Shown: positions 47,807-56,178 of the stretch, in pieces
Position numbering within the stretch: position 1 is the first letter of the stretch
Layout: each line of letters opens with the position of its first letter
Source of the DNA: Gammaproteobacteria bacterium
Lineage (GTDB): Bacteria > Pseudomonadota > Gammaproteobacteria > Xanthomonadales > Wenzhouxiangellaceae
NCBI GenBank assembly: GCA_021772985.1
Contig: JAJFKX010000038.1
Location: forward strand, 1 to 64,000
Length of the DNA: 64,000 bases
Direction of reading: 5' to 3'
The notes under the pieces: model-generated
What the model saw: only the letters and a program-made list of their open reading frames with translations
Told to the model about the DNA's origin: nothing
The model's database searches: none
Position numbers and translations under genes: made by a program

Positions 47807-49555
47807 TTACTGATATCTGATATCCACGATCAGTGGATCATGATCTGAAAACCTCGCAATTCCGGTACTGGTTGCCGGCACCACTTCATTTGGTGCTGTA
47901 TCAGAATTAATATGCCAGATATCGGCATGTTCGATGTGCTGTATTAATGCCTGATTGGCAAAAGCATAATCCAGGGTACCCATCTCTCCGAAATAGCGAT
48001 AACTGTAGTACGGCGGTGCTAAAAACTGACCTGCAACATCGACCCACCCAGCTTGAATCAATGCCCGGATCGGGTCTTCCATACGATAACTGTTAAGATC
48101 GCCAACAATCAATGCATTGGGTTCATTCCAATCCTGCTGTAGTTGTTTGACCCATTGTGATAAAACCAGCGAAGAACGCTCACGTGCTTCATTCCAGCAG
48201 CCTTGTCCATCACCTTGATCGCTATTGCGGGCATTTCCGTCTGGACAGCCCCCTTTAGATTTGAAATGGTTTACCGATACCAACAAGCTGATATCCCCTA
48301 CGCTTGCCACAAACCGTTGTGTCAATGGCACTCGACTTAGACCATCAAACGGCCGTGTGCTGATGCTGGCTGAATCACCTTCGGTACGAACCCGATCACT
48401 GCGGTACATTAAACCAACAGCAATCACGTCATCACCCAGCCGTTGCTCTACAGGCCTGACATAAGCCCAGGTCTGACCAGCCAATTGATTTAACTGCTTG
48501 CTTAATTGGGCGATGGTGCTGGTTTCAGAATACCCGTCATTTTCAAGTTCCATCACTGCCAGAACATCTGGGGCCAATGCATCAATTGCAGCTGTCAGCT
48601 CGGCCAATTGGCGTTGATATTCAGCTTCTGTTTCTGCTCCACGCGGTGTCGGGAATTCACCACCTTTACCATCACCATTGAAAAGATTCTGGACGTTCAT
48701 GCTAACCACGCGCAAATGCCGGTCAGCATCACGATTCGGCACCGGCGGTACTTTCGCCGCATCAGCCACTGCAGGTGCCGTTTCCGCCAGAATTGACGGG
48801 TTTCGCTGTCGCAAATCAAAAATGCCGGTCACCGACTGCAGCTGATCTCCAGCACGCAAACGGCTGTTCAGTGTTGTTTCACTGGCCGACCAATCCATGC
48901 TTACCGAACGTTGAGTATTGCGCTGCTTTAATTGGCTGGCGGGCGCGCCTGGTGATACCACCTGTGTTGCAACAAACAATCGCTCACTGGCTATCCGCAG
49001 CCGTTGTCCCGGTAATGAATATAAATCCACAGCCTGCCAGCCTGATGGAATGGATAACCGCATATTTTCCAACGCTTCTGGATTATCCATATGTTCAACA
49101 GGCTGTCGTGGCAGTTCGGTCAGTTGACTGCATTGCTCCCAGTTAACATCGATCAGTGCCGTTATGTTTTCCTGTGGCTGTTCCGACGGCAGTTCAGAGA
49201 CTTCTCCGCTTACGGCAAGCACAGCACCTGGCTCTGTTGGCCCACTGGTTTGTATCCACAATGCTTCCGAGGTATCCGGGTCATCATCAGCATCAGTTGT
49301 CCTTGATTGCAGAAAAAACCCTTGTTGCTCAATATGCGTAACAACACCGGTCACGGTTACCTGTTGACCCAGCATCACCGATTGAAGATCACTACCCTGG
49401 ATTACGCTGATCGGAATGTAGGTCTGTTCACATAAAGCTGAATTGCTTGAATCAACGGCCTGTTGGTCACAACCGATCATCAGCAAAAATAGCCCAGGCA
49501 ATAAAAAACGCCGCGAAAACGCGGCGCCTAATGACTTCATGTTGAACTGATTCAT
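47807..49555 (-). CDS. ExeM/NucH-like extracellular endonuclease, lipoprotein
   Basis: This 582-aa protein begins with a lipoprotein signal (LLPGLFLLMIGC), so it is probably anchored in the outer membrane. An N-terminal OB-fold domain (VTGVVTHIEQQGFFLQSRTT, EALWIQTSG) precedes an EEP nuclease domain with VSMNVQNLFNGDG, LAVMELENDGYS, LVSVNHFKSKGGCP, IVGDLNSYRMEDP and FSDHDPLIVDI. The layout matches ExeM/NucH-type nucleases that degrade extracellular DNA. ATG 49555 overlaps the stop of the upstream cytochrome c gene (ATGA). Confidence 0.9.
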   Translation of the reverse strand: MNQFNMKSLGAAFSRRFLLPGLFLLMIGCDQQAVDSSNSALCEQTYIPISVIQGSDLQSVMLGQQVTVTGVVTHIEQQGFFLQSRTTDADDDPDTSEALWIQTSGPTEPGAVLAVSGEVSELPSEQPQENITALIDVNWEQCSQLTELPRQPVEHMDNPEALENMRLSIPSGWQAVDLYSLPGQRLRIASERLFVATQVVSPGAPASQLKQRNTQRSVSMDWSASETTLNSRLRAGDQLQSVTGIFDLRQRNPSILAETAPAVADAAKVPPVPNRDADRHLRVVSMNVQNLFNGDGKGGEFPTPRGAETEAEYQRQLAELTAAIDALAPDVLAVMELENDGYSETSTIAQLSKQLNQLAGQTWAYVRPVEQRLGDDVIAVGLMYRSDRVRTEGDSASISTRPFDGLSRVPLTQRFVASVGDISLLVSVNHFKSKGGCPDGNARNSDQGDGQGCWNEARERSSLVLSQWVKQLQQDWNEPNALIVGDLNSYRMEDPIRALIQAGWVDVAGQFLAPPYYSYRYFGEMGTLDYAFANQALIQHIEHADIWHINSDTAPNEVVPATSTGIARFSDHDPLIVDIRYQ

Positions 49556-50052
49556 TGCTGAACCTGCGCAACCATCCATTCAACCGTTACCCGAACCTGA
49601 TCATCGGTGAGATCAACCCGACCGCCCTTGGCGGGCATCAGATTAATGCCATTAACTGCATTGGATACCAAAGCATCGATACCCTGCGCCAACCGATCCG
49701 TCCACAACGAAGCATCGTTCAACACCGGCGAGCCTGCCGCACCGGTGGTATGACATGCAGCGCAAACGTTGTTGTAGATTTCTTGCGGATCCATTCTGCC
49801 ACCATAAGCTGCGGGCAAAGCTGAAGTCTGAGCTGCCGCCGCTGCCACTTCAGCACGGCCCGTTTCACCCGCATATACCCCTGCAGAAGGTTGTATCCGC
49901 GCAAGTTTCACCTCTTCACGAATCGGGTTTTCGCTGGGTACCAGCTGACCATGCAAGTAAAGTGCGTAAAAAATAATCACCAATGTAAACACCATCATCC
50001 CGATAATTAACAGGCTGAAGCGCTTCATGAACACGCCGTCTTCGTGATCCAT
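49552..50052 (-). CDS. Cytochrome c5-like membrane-anchored cytochrome
   Basis: This 166-aa protein has one N-terminal membrane anchor (FSLLIIGMMVFTLVIIFYALYL) and a class I cytochrome domain with CAACHTTGAAGSPVLN and a Met ligand in GINLMPAKGG. It resembles cytochrome c5. A GAGGAG site lies upstream of ATG 50052. Translation is coupled to the downstream nuclease lipoprotein gene. Confidence 0.88.
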   Translation of the reverse strand: MDHEDGVFMKRFSLLIIGMMVFTLVIIFYALYLHGQLVPSENPIREEVKLARIQPSAGVYAGETGRAEVAAAAAQTSALPAAYGGRMDPQEIYNNVCAACHTTGAAGSPVLNDASLWTDRLAQGIDALVSNAVNGINLMPAKGGRVDLTDDQVRVTVEWMVAQVQQ

Positions 50053-50182
50053 GCTCAAAACTCCTCAAAATAATTGCAGCATACTGCTTTGATACAGCAC
50101 GGTATTATAGCCATAGCCCCGGCCTTACACCATGCCAGACTGGTACAATGCTTCCTGCTTGCCTACAATAACCGTCTACGAT

Positions 50183-50259
50183 GCGCCCGTAGCTCAGCTG
50201 GATAGAGTACTGCCCTCCGAAGGCAGGGGTCAGAGGTTCGAATCCTCTCGGGCGCGCCA
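50183..50259 (+). tRNA. tRNA-Arg(CCG)
   Basis: The acceptor stem GCGCCCG pairs with CGGGCGC, followed by G and an encoded CCA. The anticodon arm CTGCC/GGCAG encloses CTCCGAA, giving anticodon CCG. The D and T arms are normal. It borders the TIR/CHAT locus on its left and could have served as an integration site, but no integrase or second copy of its 3' end is seen on the right. Confidence 0.94.
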
Positions 50260-50269
50260 AATCAAACGA

Positions 50270-50293
50270 AGCCACCACACGGGTGGCTTTTTT
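50270..50293 (+). terminator. Rho-independent terminator after tRNA-Arg
   Basis: AAGCCACC and GGGTGGCTT form a stem around ACAC, followed by six T. It lies 10 bases after the tRNA and ends its transcript before the sigma-factor gene on the opposite strand. Confidence 0.8.
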
Positions 50294-50333
50294 GATCTCA
50301 TTCAGAATAAAGCATTAGCAATGTTACGAATTA

Positions 50334-50960
50334 TCAACAACTGAAAATTGAGGCAAAATCATTCTGTATAGCTAACTTGCGAAGCCGATACTTTGCTCTT
50401 GATAAAATTTTACTTAATTGCACGGTGGTTAAATCTAGCTCATCACAAATTTTTGTACGTTCCTGATGTTTGAAAAAACGGCGGGTCAAGATGTCTCTAT
50501 CTCGGTTGGTTGGCATAAGGTCTATTAATTCTGCAGTTAATTCAATGGCCTGTGACGTATCTGCCTGCTTCAAAGGATCACCTTCAGAGCTTACGGTCTT
50601 ATCGATTAAATCAGTATCCGCATCCGTTTTTTGGCGATTTCGCTTGCGATTCTCGTTTGCAGCCAGCCGCCGCGCCATTGTTGATAAATAGGCAACTAAT
50701 GTTTCAGGCGCACGCAATTCACCTCTGCGCAGCTTGGGAATTGCCACCAGCCAGATATTATTGATCAAATCATCCACGTCACTGTAATTATTCACCAGCG
50801 GCCACAGTACGCGCCTCAGAACTGACTCATAGCGCAGACACATTTCCTGCTCTGCGGTCAAATCTCCTTTTTCAATTCGCGCCACTATTGAGCGGGCAAT
50901 TTGACGATTCTTTTCAAGTGTATTATTTCGCTTTTTGTCCGTTTGCAAGAACATCATCCA
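50334..50960 (-). CDS. ECF-like RNA polymerase sigma factor
   Basis: This 208-aa protein has sigma region 2 (about residues 35–110: YESVLRRVLWPLVNNYSDVD, then VAYLSTMARRLAANENRKRN) and region 4 (about 145–200: LIDLMPTNRDRDILTRRFF, KICDELDLTTVQLSKILSRA). There is no region 1 or 3, as in ECF sigma factors. The start ATG 50960 has GAGGAG about five bases before; the open frame extends further upstream without a clear site. It lies between tRNA-Arg and the CadC-like gene on the same strand. No anti-sigma gene is adjacent, so activity may be controlled by expression or by proteolysis. Confidence 0.85.
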   Translation of the reverse strand, partial: WMMFLQTDKKRNNTLEKNRQIARSIVARIEKGDLTAEQEMCLRYESVLRRVLWPLVNNYSDVDDLINNIWLVAIPKLRRGELRAPETLVAYLSTMARRLAANENRKRNRQKTDADTDLIDKTVSSEGDPLKQADTSQAIELTAELIDLMPTNRDRDILTRRFFKHQERTKICDELDLTTVQLSKILSRAKYRLRKLAIQNDFASIFSC

Positions 50961-51204
50961 TCTCCTCATTTGAGTGACTGAACTTATCTGCAGACCGGAT
51001 TTTGTAATCGGCCAGCAGCTCGAGATGGATCGTATTAGCAAAGGTTCTTGAAAGGCTTTTGGTTTTTATTGAGAGTTATGAATTACAATGAAATCATATG
51101 GTTATGAGGGCTTCATTTATCAAAGGGAATCAAAATTTCAGTATCTTGAAACAGACAACTACCCGCGCAATGGGCTATTTTGAAGTGAAGGTGTGTTATT
51201 CCAG

Positions 51205-53259
51205 TTAAGGTATCGAGGTATTGTTCAGGCGCTTCAACAATGGTCCCACGTCAGCATCATCACTCAGCAGGTTAATGTATGGATCTGAGGTAATCAGACC
51301 AGCTGGGTAGCCGAGTTCAAGTGCCCGCTCCAGCCTTATTCTGACTAACTCGTTTTGCCCCATTGCCGCCCACATCAAAGCCTCCAGGAAAAAGATATCT
51401 GGATTATCAGGTGACTGGGCGTGGGCTCTGCGGATAAGTGTTTCAGCACGGTTTGGATCACCGGCTGAGGCATGAAATACGCCCAAATAGGCCAATGTCA
51501 ACCAATCCGTGGGGTTCAGCTTAAGGTGGTTTTCGGCCAGCTCAATTGCCTTGCTAAAGGCCCTTTTTGCATTTTGTTGCTGACCGTCAATGAACATGTA
51601 AGCATCAGCCAACCGGCCATGTAAACGGTAATCTTTAGGGGCAAGCTCAATCGCTTTCAGCTGCATTTCAGCTGCTTCGGTGAACCTGTCTTGACCATAG
51701 TAAAGCAACCCCAAATTGGTATATACCATGCGTGAGGGTTCAAGTGTCAGGGACTTCTGATAAGCTTCAACTGCTGCATTCAAGTCCGCCAACATTTGAT
51801 ACGACGCTGCCAGGTTACTGAATGCCCGTCCACTGTTGGGCGTAAGTTCAGTCACTTCTTGAAAATGTTCTCGTGCCTGCACATATTTTTTCTGTTTAAA
51901 TAGAAAATTACCAAACGCAGATTGTGCCGTCCAATAACCCGGCTGTAATTCAATTGCCTGTTTAAAAGTATGTTCAGCCAATTGTTTCTTATTGGCTACC
52001 GCCAGCGTTTCCCCCAGTTCAATCATTGCTTCTATATTCAAGGGATCAAGTTCCAGTACCTGGTTCAGATAAATCTGAGCTTGCACAGTATCTCCAAACT
52101 CTCTGTAAAGTATGCCCAGAGCAATCGGTGTACCCAAAAAACCCCTATCCAATGTCTTGGTCCGATTACAACTTTTTTCTGCTTTTTCAAAGTAATCGGT
52201 ATCTCGACCACTGGTAACGTAAAGTCTCAAATATGCTTTACACAGCCCAGCATTTGCTCGCGCACTGCTTGGCTCAAGCTTTAAAGCATATTCAAATTCC
52301 TTCACGGCTTGTTTAAGCTTATCGGTACCTCTTGAGTCACGCAGATATTTCAAGCCTCTTAAATAGGCCAGATAGGCTCCATCATCAAGCCCATTCGATG
52401 AAACATTCAACTCTGGAATCACCTCCAGAGCTTCGGTAACAGCGGTGGTAATTTCCACATGGATATTTGCGATATCTGTCGTATCGTATCTCTCTGTGTC
52501 AGACCAAAGCGCCCGTTCATTTTCAACGTCAATTAAAGATGCGCTGATTTCAATCAGACCACCTGTTTCACTTATGCTGCCCCTGAGAATATGTTTAACA
52601 CCCAAATTTTGCCCGATGTTATGTAACAGAACGCTATTATCTTGGTAAGAATTGGACACAACGGCTTCGGCAACCGCCAGTGTTTTAACGCGATTCAAAT
52701 CCAAACGTACATCATCAGCTATGCCATACGCCAGATAATCATTTTCACCATCGCCAGTCGAGTTCTGAAATGGCAATACCGCCAGTGACTGCCTTGCAGA
52801 CTGCGGTTCCCCAAACACCTGTACTAAAATGACAGTTGCCAGCAAACCAAGCACAATCATGGAAACAACCGCATAGCGGCGGTGTTTGCCGCTTACTGTT
52901 CTATTAACTTCGGGTATCTCTAGCGGAGCTGTTTCCAACGGTTGAACTGCACATACCAGTCTATAACCCTTGGTGGGTACAGTTTTAATATAGTTGGGAG
53001 TACGTGGGTTATCTTCCAGTACATTTCTTAGTATCCAAATGCAACGATATATCGGGTTTTCACCTTGGTGTGTTTGGCCCCATCCTGCCTCAATCAACTC
53101 ATCGGAACTGACTACTTCTCCCTCGTTCTGTGCCAGATAAACGAGTACCTCCATCGCACGTGGCTCGATCCGCATGGACTCTCCATCACGTTCAAGACGA
53201 TCCTGAGCTGGATAAACAGTCCATAGCCCCAACCGAAAAGGGTCCCTGGTTAAATCCAT
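51205..53259 (-). CDS. CadC-like winged-helix regulator with TPR sensor
   Basis: This 684-aa protein has an OmpR/PhoB-type winged helix at residues 5–100 (FRLGLWTVYPAQDRLERD, VLVYLAQNEGEVVSSDELIE, YIKTVPTKGYRLVCAV). One membrane helix follows (VVSMIVLGLLATVILVQVF, about 132–152). Next is a FlgO-like domain (SLAVLPFQNSTGDGENDYLA) and then about eight TPR units to the end. It is a one-component membrane-bound transcription factor in which a periplasmic TPR array may sense a protein. The upstream neighbour is the repeat-peptide gene, divergent. Confidence 0.85.
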   Translation of the reverse strand: MDLTRDPFRLGLWTVYPAQDRLERDGESMRIEPRAMEVLVYLAQNEGEVVSSDELIEAGWGQTHQGENPIYRCIWILRNVLEDNPRTPNYIKTVPTKGYRLVCAVQPLETAPLEIPEVNRTVSGKHRRYAVVSMIVLGLLATVILVQVFGEPQSARQSLAVLPFQNSTGDGENDYLAYGIADDVRLDLNRVKTLAVAEAVVSNSYQDNSVLLHNIGQNLGVKHILRGSISETGGLIEISASLIDVENERALWSDTERYDTTDIANIHVEITTAVTEALEVIPELNVSSNGLDDGAYLAYLRGLKYLRDSRGTDKLKQAVKEFEYALKLEPSSARANAGLCKAYLRLYVTSGRDTDYFEKAEKSCNRTKTLDRGFLGTPIALGILYREFGDTVQAQIYLNQVLELDPLNIEAMIELGETLAVANKKQLAEHTFKQAIELQPGYWTAQSAFGNFLFKQKKYVQAREHFQEVTELTPNSGRAFSNLAASYQMLADLNAAVEAYQKSLTLEPSRMVYTNLGLLYYGQDRFTEAAEMQLKAIELAPKDYRLHGRLADAYMFIDGQQQNAKRAFSKAIELAENHLKLNPTDWLTLAYLGVFHASAGDPNRAETLIRRAHAQSPDNPDIFFLEALMWAAMGQNELVRIRLERALELGYPAGLITSDPYINLLSDDADVGPLLKRLNNTSIP

Positions 53260-53554
53260 TGCTGTAACCACAAGCTAGTTTGTTTGATGATAGCTATCCT
53301 AGCGCTCCCATTTGGTAATTGACAACCATTGCAGTAGCCGATATCCGAGCTACCCCGCCTTCCCTAAAATATTTTGAGCCTCAATCATAAATTACTTCTT
53401 TACAAAAAAGAACCGGGATTATTAAACACATCACGACACTACAAGTTTGTTGGCATATAAGAGCAAGCATCGTTCTATCTTTAAACCGGCAAGGAATAGC
53501 CAATGTGTCACAACCAAACCAACTTAAACAAAAAGCATTGAGCTGGAGGGCAAT

Positions 53555-53863
53555 ATGCATCTATATCCAAATACCAATACGGAAAAAATTGACGGCCAAC
53601 AGGACATTCTTAAGCTTCATCATAATGTGCTGGTTCACACTTCATCTTCACCCTCACAGTCGGCGAACTGGCATGAATCACTGAACATTGAGCCCGAACG
53701 TCCTATGCCACCTGACACTGAAACAGATTCAGAATCCCAGCGCCCCGTGCCACCCGATACTGAAACAGATTCAGAGTCCCAGCGCCCAATGCCGCCTGAT
53801 ACTGAGACAGACTCCCAGCGACCATTACCAACTGATACCGAAACAGTATTTGGGGGTATCTAA
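53555..53863 (+). CDS. Small protein with PPDTETDSESQRP tandem repeats
   Basis: This 102-aa protein has no signal peptide or membrane helix. The first 50 residues are polar; the second half has four direct repeats of about 15 residues (RPMPPDTETDSES, RPVPPDTETDSES, RPMPPDTETDS, RPLPTDTET), followed by a hydrophobic tail FGGI. The DNA repeats too, so they arose by duplication. GGAGGGC precedes the ATG and a terminator follows, so this is probably a real gene. It matches no family I know. It may be a bait or substrate of the CHAT protease gene in the same locus, but that is a guess. Confidence 0.72.
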   Translation: MHLYPNTNTEKIDGQQDILKLHHNVLVHTSSSPSQSANWHESLNIEPERPMPPDTETDSESQRPVPPDTETDSESQRPMPPDTETDSQRPLPTDTETVFGGI

Positions 53864-53942
53864 GAACCACTTGCTAGGCAATAAAATCTGACTTAAAACT
53901 CAGTTAATCATTAAACCAATGTTATCGGATTGATAACTATAG

Positions 53943-53977
53943 AGCAGGGCGGAACATGTTACTTTCGCCCTGTTTTA
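53943..53977 (+). terminator. Terminator after the repeat-peptide gene
   Basis: GCAGGGCG and CGCCCTG form a 7-bp stem with a 14-base loop, followed by TTTT and an A-rich stretch. It lies about 80 bases after the stop of the repeat peptide. It also marks a boundary before the convergent TIR gene at 54135. Confidence 0.7.
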
Positions 53978-54134
53978 GAAAAAAATACAGACTAATCTTT
54001 TGTCATTTTTTATCTATTCTTGTTAGAAAAATTATTTGGTAATACTTATAAATCATACATGTTATCGGGTTTTATATGCGTTTCGCTCTAGATTAAATAA
54101 CTAACCAAACAAGCTCGTATTCCGATGCAAACTT

Positions 54135-55874
54135 TTACTGTAATGAATTATGCAAACTTTTTCGTTGATACCAAAGCTCTAGTGCCCGTATCTTCAAATC
54201 CAGTCTGGCACTTTGATCATTGGGTTTATCTGCGGCACGAAAAACCTCACGCCAGCGGTCTGCAAGAGCTAAAGTTTCCAACATTGTCTGCCATTGTTTG
54301 TGGCCTACTGTCTCTTGCAAAGTCTGTAACTCAACGAGTTTTGCTTTGCGGAAGGCTTCAGTTGCATCCTCAGCACGACCCAGCCGATCCAATGCCAAAC
54401 CGCGCCAGGCCCAACCCGTTGACCAGTGATCAGTGGAGCTTGGCTCTGGAGCCAATACCAGTAATGCTTCTGTAGCCTGTAAATACCCCGCACCAGCCGC
54501 ATGTGCCGCCACCTGCTGGATGCGATCCCAGGTGTTTTCCATTCTGATCTGCTGTTCGTTGTATAGAATAAATGTATCTATAATTATCGGCAAAATTGTT
54601 TGTGCTACCGGAGATTGCAGTTCACCGGCAAAATCCAAAGTAGCAAGCGGTTTTACCAATCCCCATAAATCCCAGATCAACTCATCTGGCTTCATTTCCG
54701 CCATCCAAGCCTGCAAAACGGCCTCTATTTCAGCAGAACTGACGACATCGCCGCTAAGTTGTAATTCGATAAGGATATCCAGTTTCCAGCTATTTGGAAT
54801 ATTCCCATTTAACAATACCTTCCTTGCTTCCGCCCACCACCCCGAGCGGGCAAGATGAAGTGCCCACTGTGCTTGTGCACGATCATCTTCATGATCAAAT
54901 TGTGGGCGTGCTATTTGTATGTCCAACTCTGAGCAGACACGTGCTGCAATCAGCGCACCATCACGAAACAGATAGGTCTCATCATCGGCGAGCTTCAAGC
55001 GTGCGAATTGATATGCAACTTCATTACAAAAGGGTGGATCAAGCATTGCGTAACCAACAGCAAGTACCAATGGCTTGTAAGTATCATTATGCGAGGCTGC
55101 CAATCGTTCAATCGCTGCACGCCCTCCTGTAGTCGCCACCAACCGGGCTAAAGGAATAATATGCGAGCCTCGGTTTTCGGTTTCTGCCAATTCGACCGCA
55201 TCCTGAATAGCTGAATGGTGCATTCTGTTAGGTGTTGTTAACCAGTAGCTCCAAATGCCAATAACCATCACCATGATAGTTAATAAAGCAACAATGCCAT
55301 AAGCCATTTGATACCGCTTACGCTTGGTGGTATCAGTAAATTCACGCTGATCACTGAATCCCATAATCCGCGCCAACAAAGGCAACAAAATTTCTTTGTA
55401 TTTATTTCTTACCTCACCTATTGCGTTGGCTGGATCACCGCGCAAATCGGGTACCACTTTCTGATCAGAGTATGTTGTACTTGTTAAACTACTTTCTGCT
55501 TGTTGATATTTAGCATATTCATCTGAAATTTCATCAGGTAGCATATCATCAGCTATGTCACCTATCCGGCAAAATAGTACATTTTCTGAATTGTGATAGC
55601 GCCGAAATATTCGAATTTCCTCATTAACCCGGGAAGAATTGGTTGCATCATCTGATGCACAAACGACAAGAAACCGGGACTGACATAATGCTTTAGTGAT
55701 TTGTTCATGCAAGTTGCCGGCAGTCGGCCTGGCCTGGTCGAAGAAAATTTTACGTCGTTTACGAAACGGTACCCAATAATTTCTTAATATTGTGGCTAAC
55801 CAACGTGCGGAAGCCTTATTTTCATGGGCATAGCTAATGTAAGCATCATATCTATAGCTGGTATTTTTATTCAT
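54135..55874 (-). CDS. TIR–transmembrane–helical-repeat protein
   Basis: This 579-aa protein starts with a TIR domain (about residues 7–155): YDAYISYAHENKASARWLAT, IFFDQARPTAGN, FLVVCASDDATNSSRV, then NEEIRIF with Glu at the NADase position. A membrane helix (about 195–220, GIVALLTIMVMVIGIWSYWL) precedes an alpha-helical solenoid of about 330 residues with TPR-like motifs near the end (LDRLGRAEDATEAFRKAK). TIR domains cleave NAD or make ADP-ribose signals. The solenoid may sit outside the membrane as a sensor. I chose ATG 55874; the frame stays open upstream. Confidence 0.8.
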   Translation of the reverse strand: MNKNTSYRYDAYISYAHENKASARWLATILRNYWVPFRKRRKIFFDQARPTAGNLHEQITKALCQSRFLVVCASDDATNSSRVNEEIRIFRRYHNSENVLFCRIGDIADDMLPDEISDEYAKYQQAESSLTSTTYSDQKVVPDLRGDPANAIGEVRNKYKEILLPLLARIMGFSDQREFTDTTKRKRYQMAYGIVALLTIMVMVIGIWSYWLTTPNRMHHSAIQDAVELAETENRGSHIIPLARLVATTGGRAAIERLAASHNDTYKPLVLAVGYAMLDPPFCNEVAYQFARLKLADDETYLFRDGALIAARVCSELDIQIARPQFDHEDDRAQAQWALHLARSGWWAEARKVLLNGNIPNSWKLDILIELQLSGDVVSSAEIEAVLQAWMAEMKPDELIWDLWGLVKPLATLDFAGELQSPVAQTILPIIIDTFILYNEQQIRMENTWDRIQQVAAHAAGAGYLQATEALLVLAPEPSSTDHWSTGWAWRGLALDRLGRAEDATEAFRKAKLVELQTLQETVGHKQWQTMLETLALADRWREVFRAADKPNDQSARLDLKIRALELWYQRKSLHNSLQ

Positions 55875-56178
55875 ACTGAAAATAACTGACATCCGCGCCA
55901 ATAACATCAATTAACTTAAGTCAAATGAAACCGTTTTATTGACATCCCACTAATACCCTCTTTCTGCATTATTTGAATTTCTGACTGAAGTGTAGCCAGC
56001 GGCTCTATAAACGAAGTGTCTTTCAGGTAGAAGTTATCTCATAGCATGAGACCAACAGCAGGTTCAGTCCTGGTAATCAATATGCTTATCTCAACTACAA
56101 GTGAGATATAGATGCTTTTGGAGACACTCAAAAATAGAGTTATTTTGGCAATTGAAAAACAATAATGCGAGATCAAAA

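Noticed and set aside
53555-53863. Repeat peptide as a graspetide-type (ester-linked) precursor
   Set aside because: The Thr/Ser and Asp/Glu repeats recall graspetide cores, but the only ATP-grasp gene is 25 kb away and in another setting, and no transporter or peptidase gene lies nearby.
55911-56178. Extended N-terminus of the TIR–CHAT protein from GTG 56101
   Set aside because: The added 26 residues have no domain features, and ATG 56179 has a plausible GCGAG site; I kept the shorter form.
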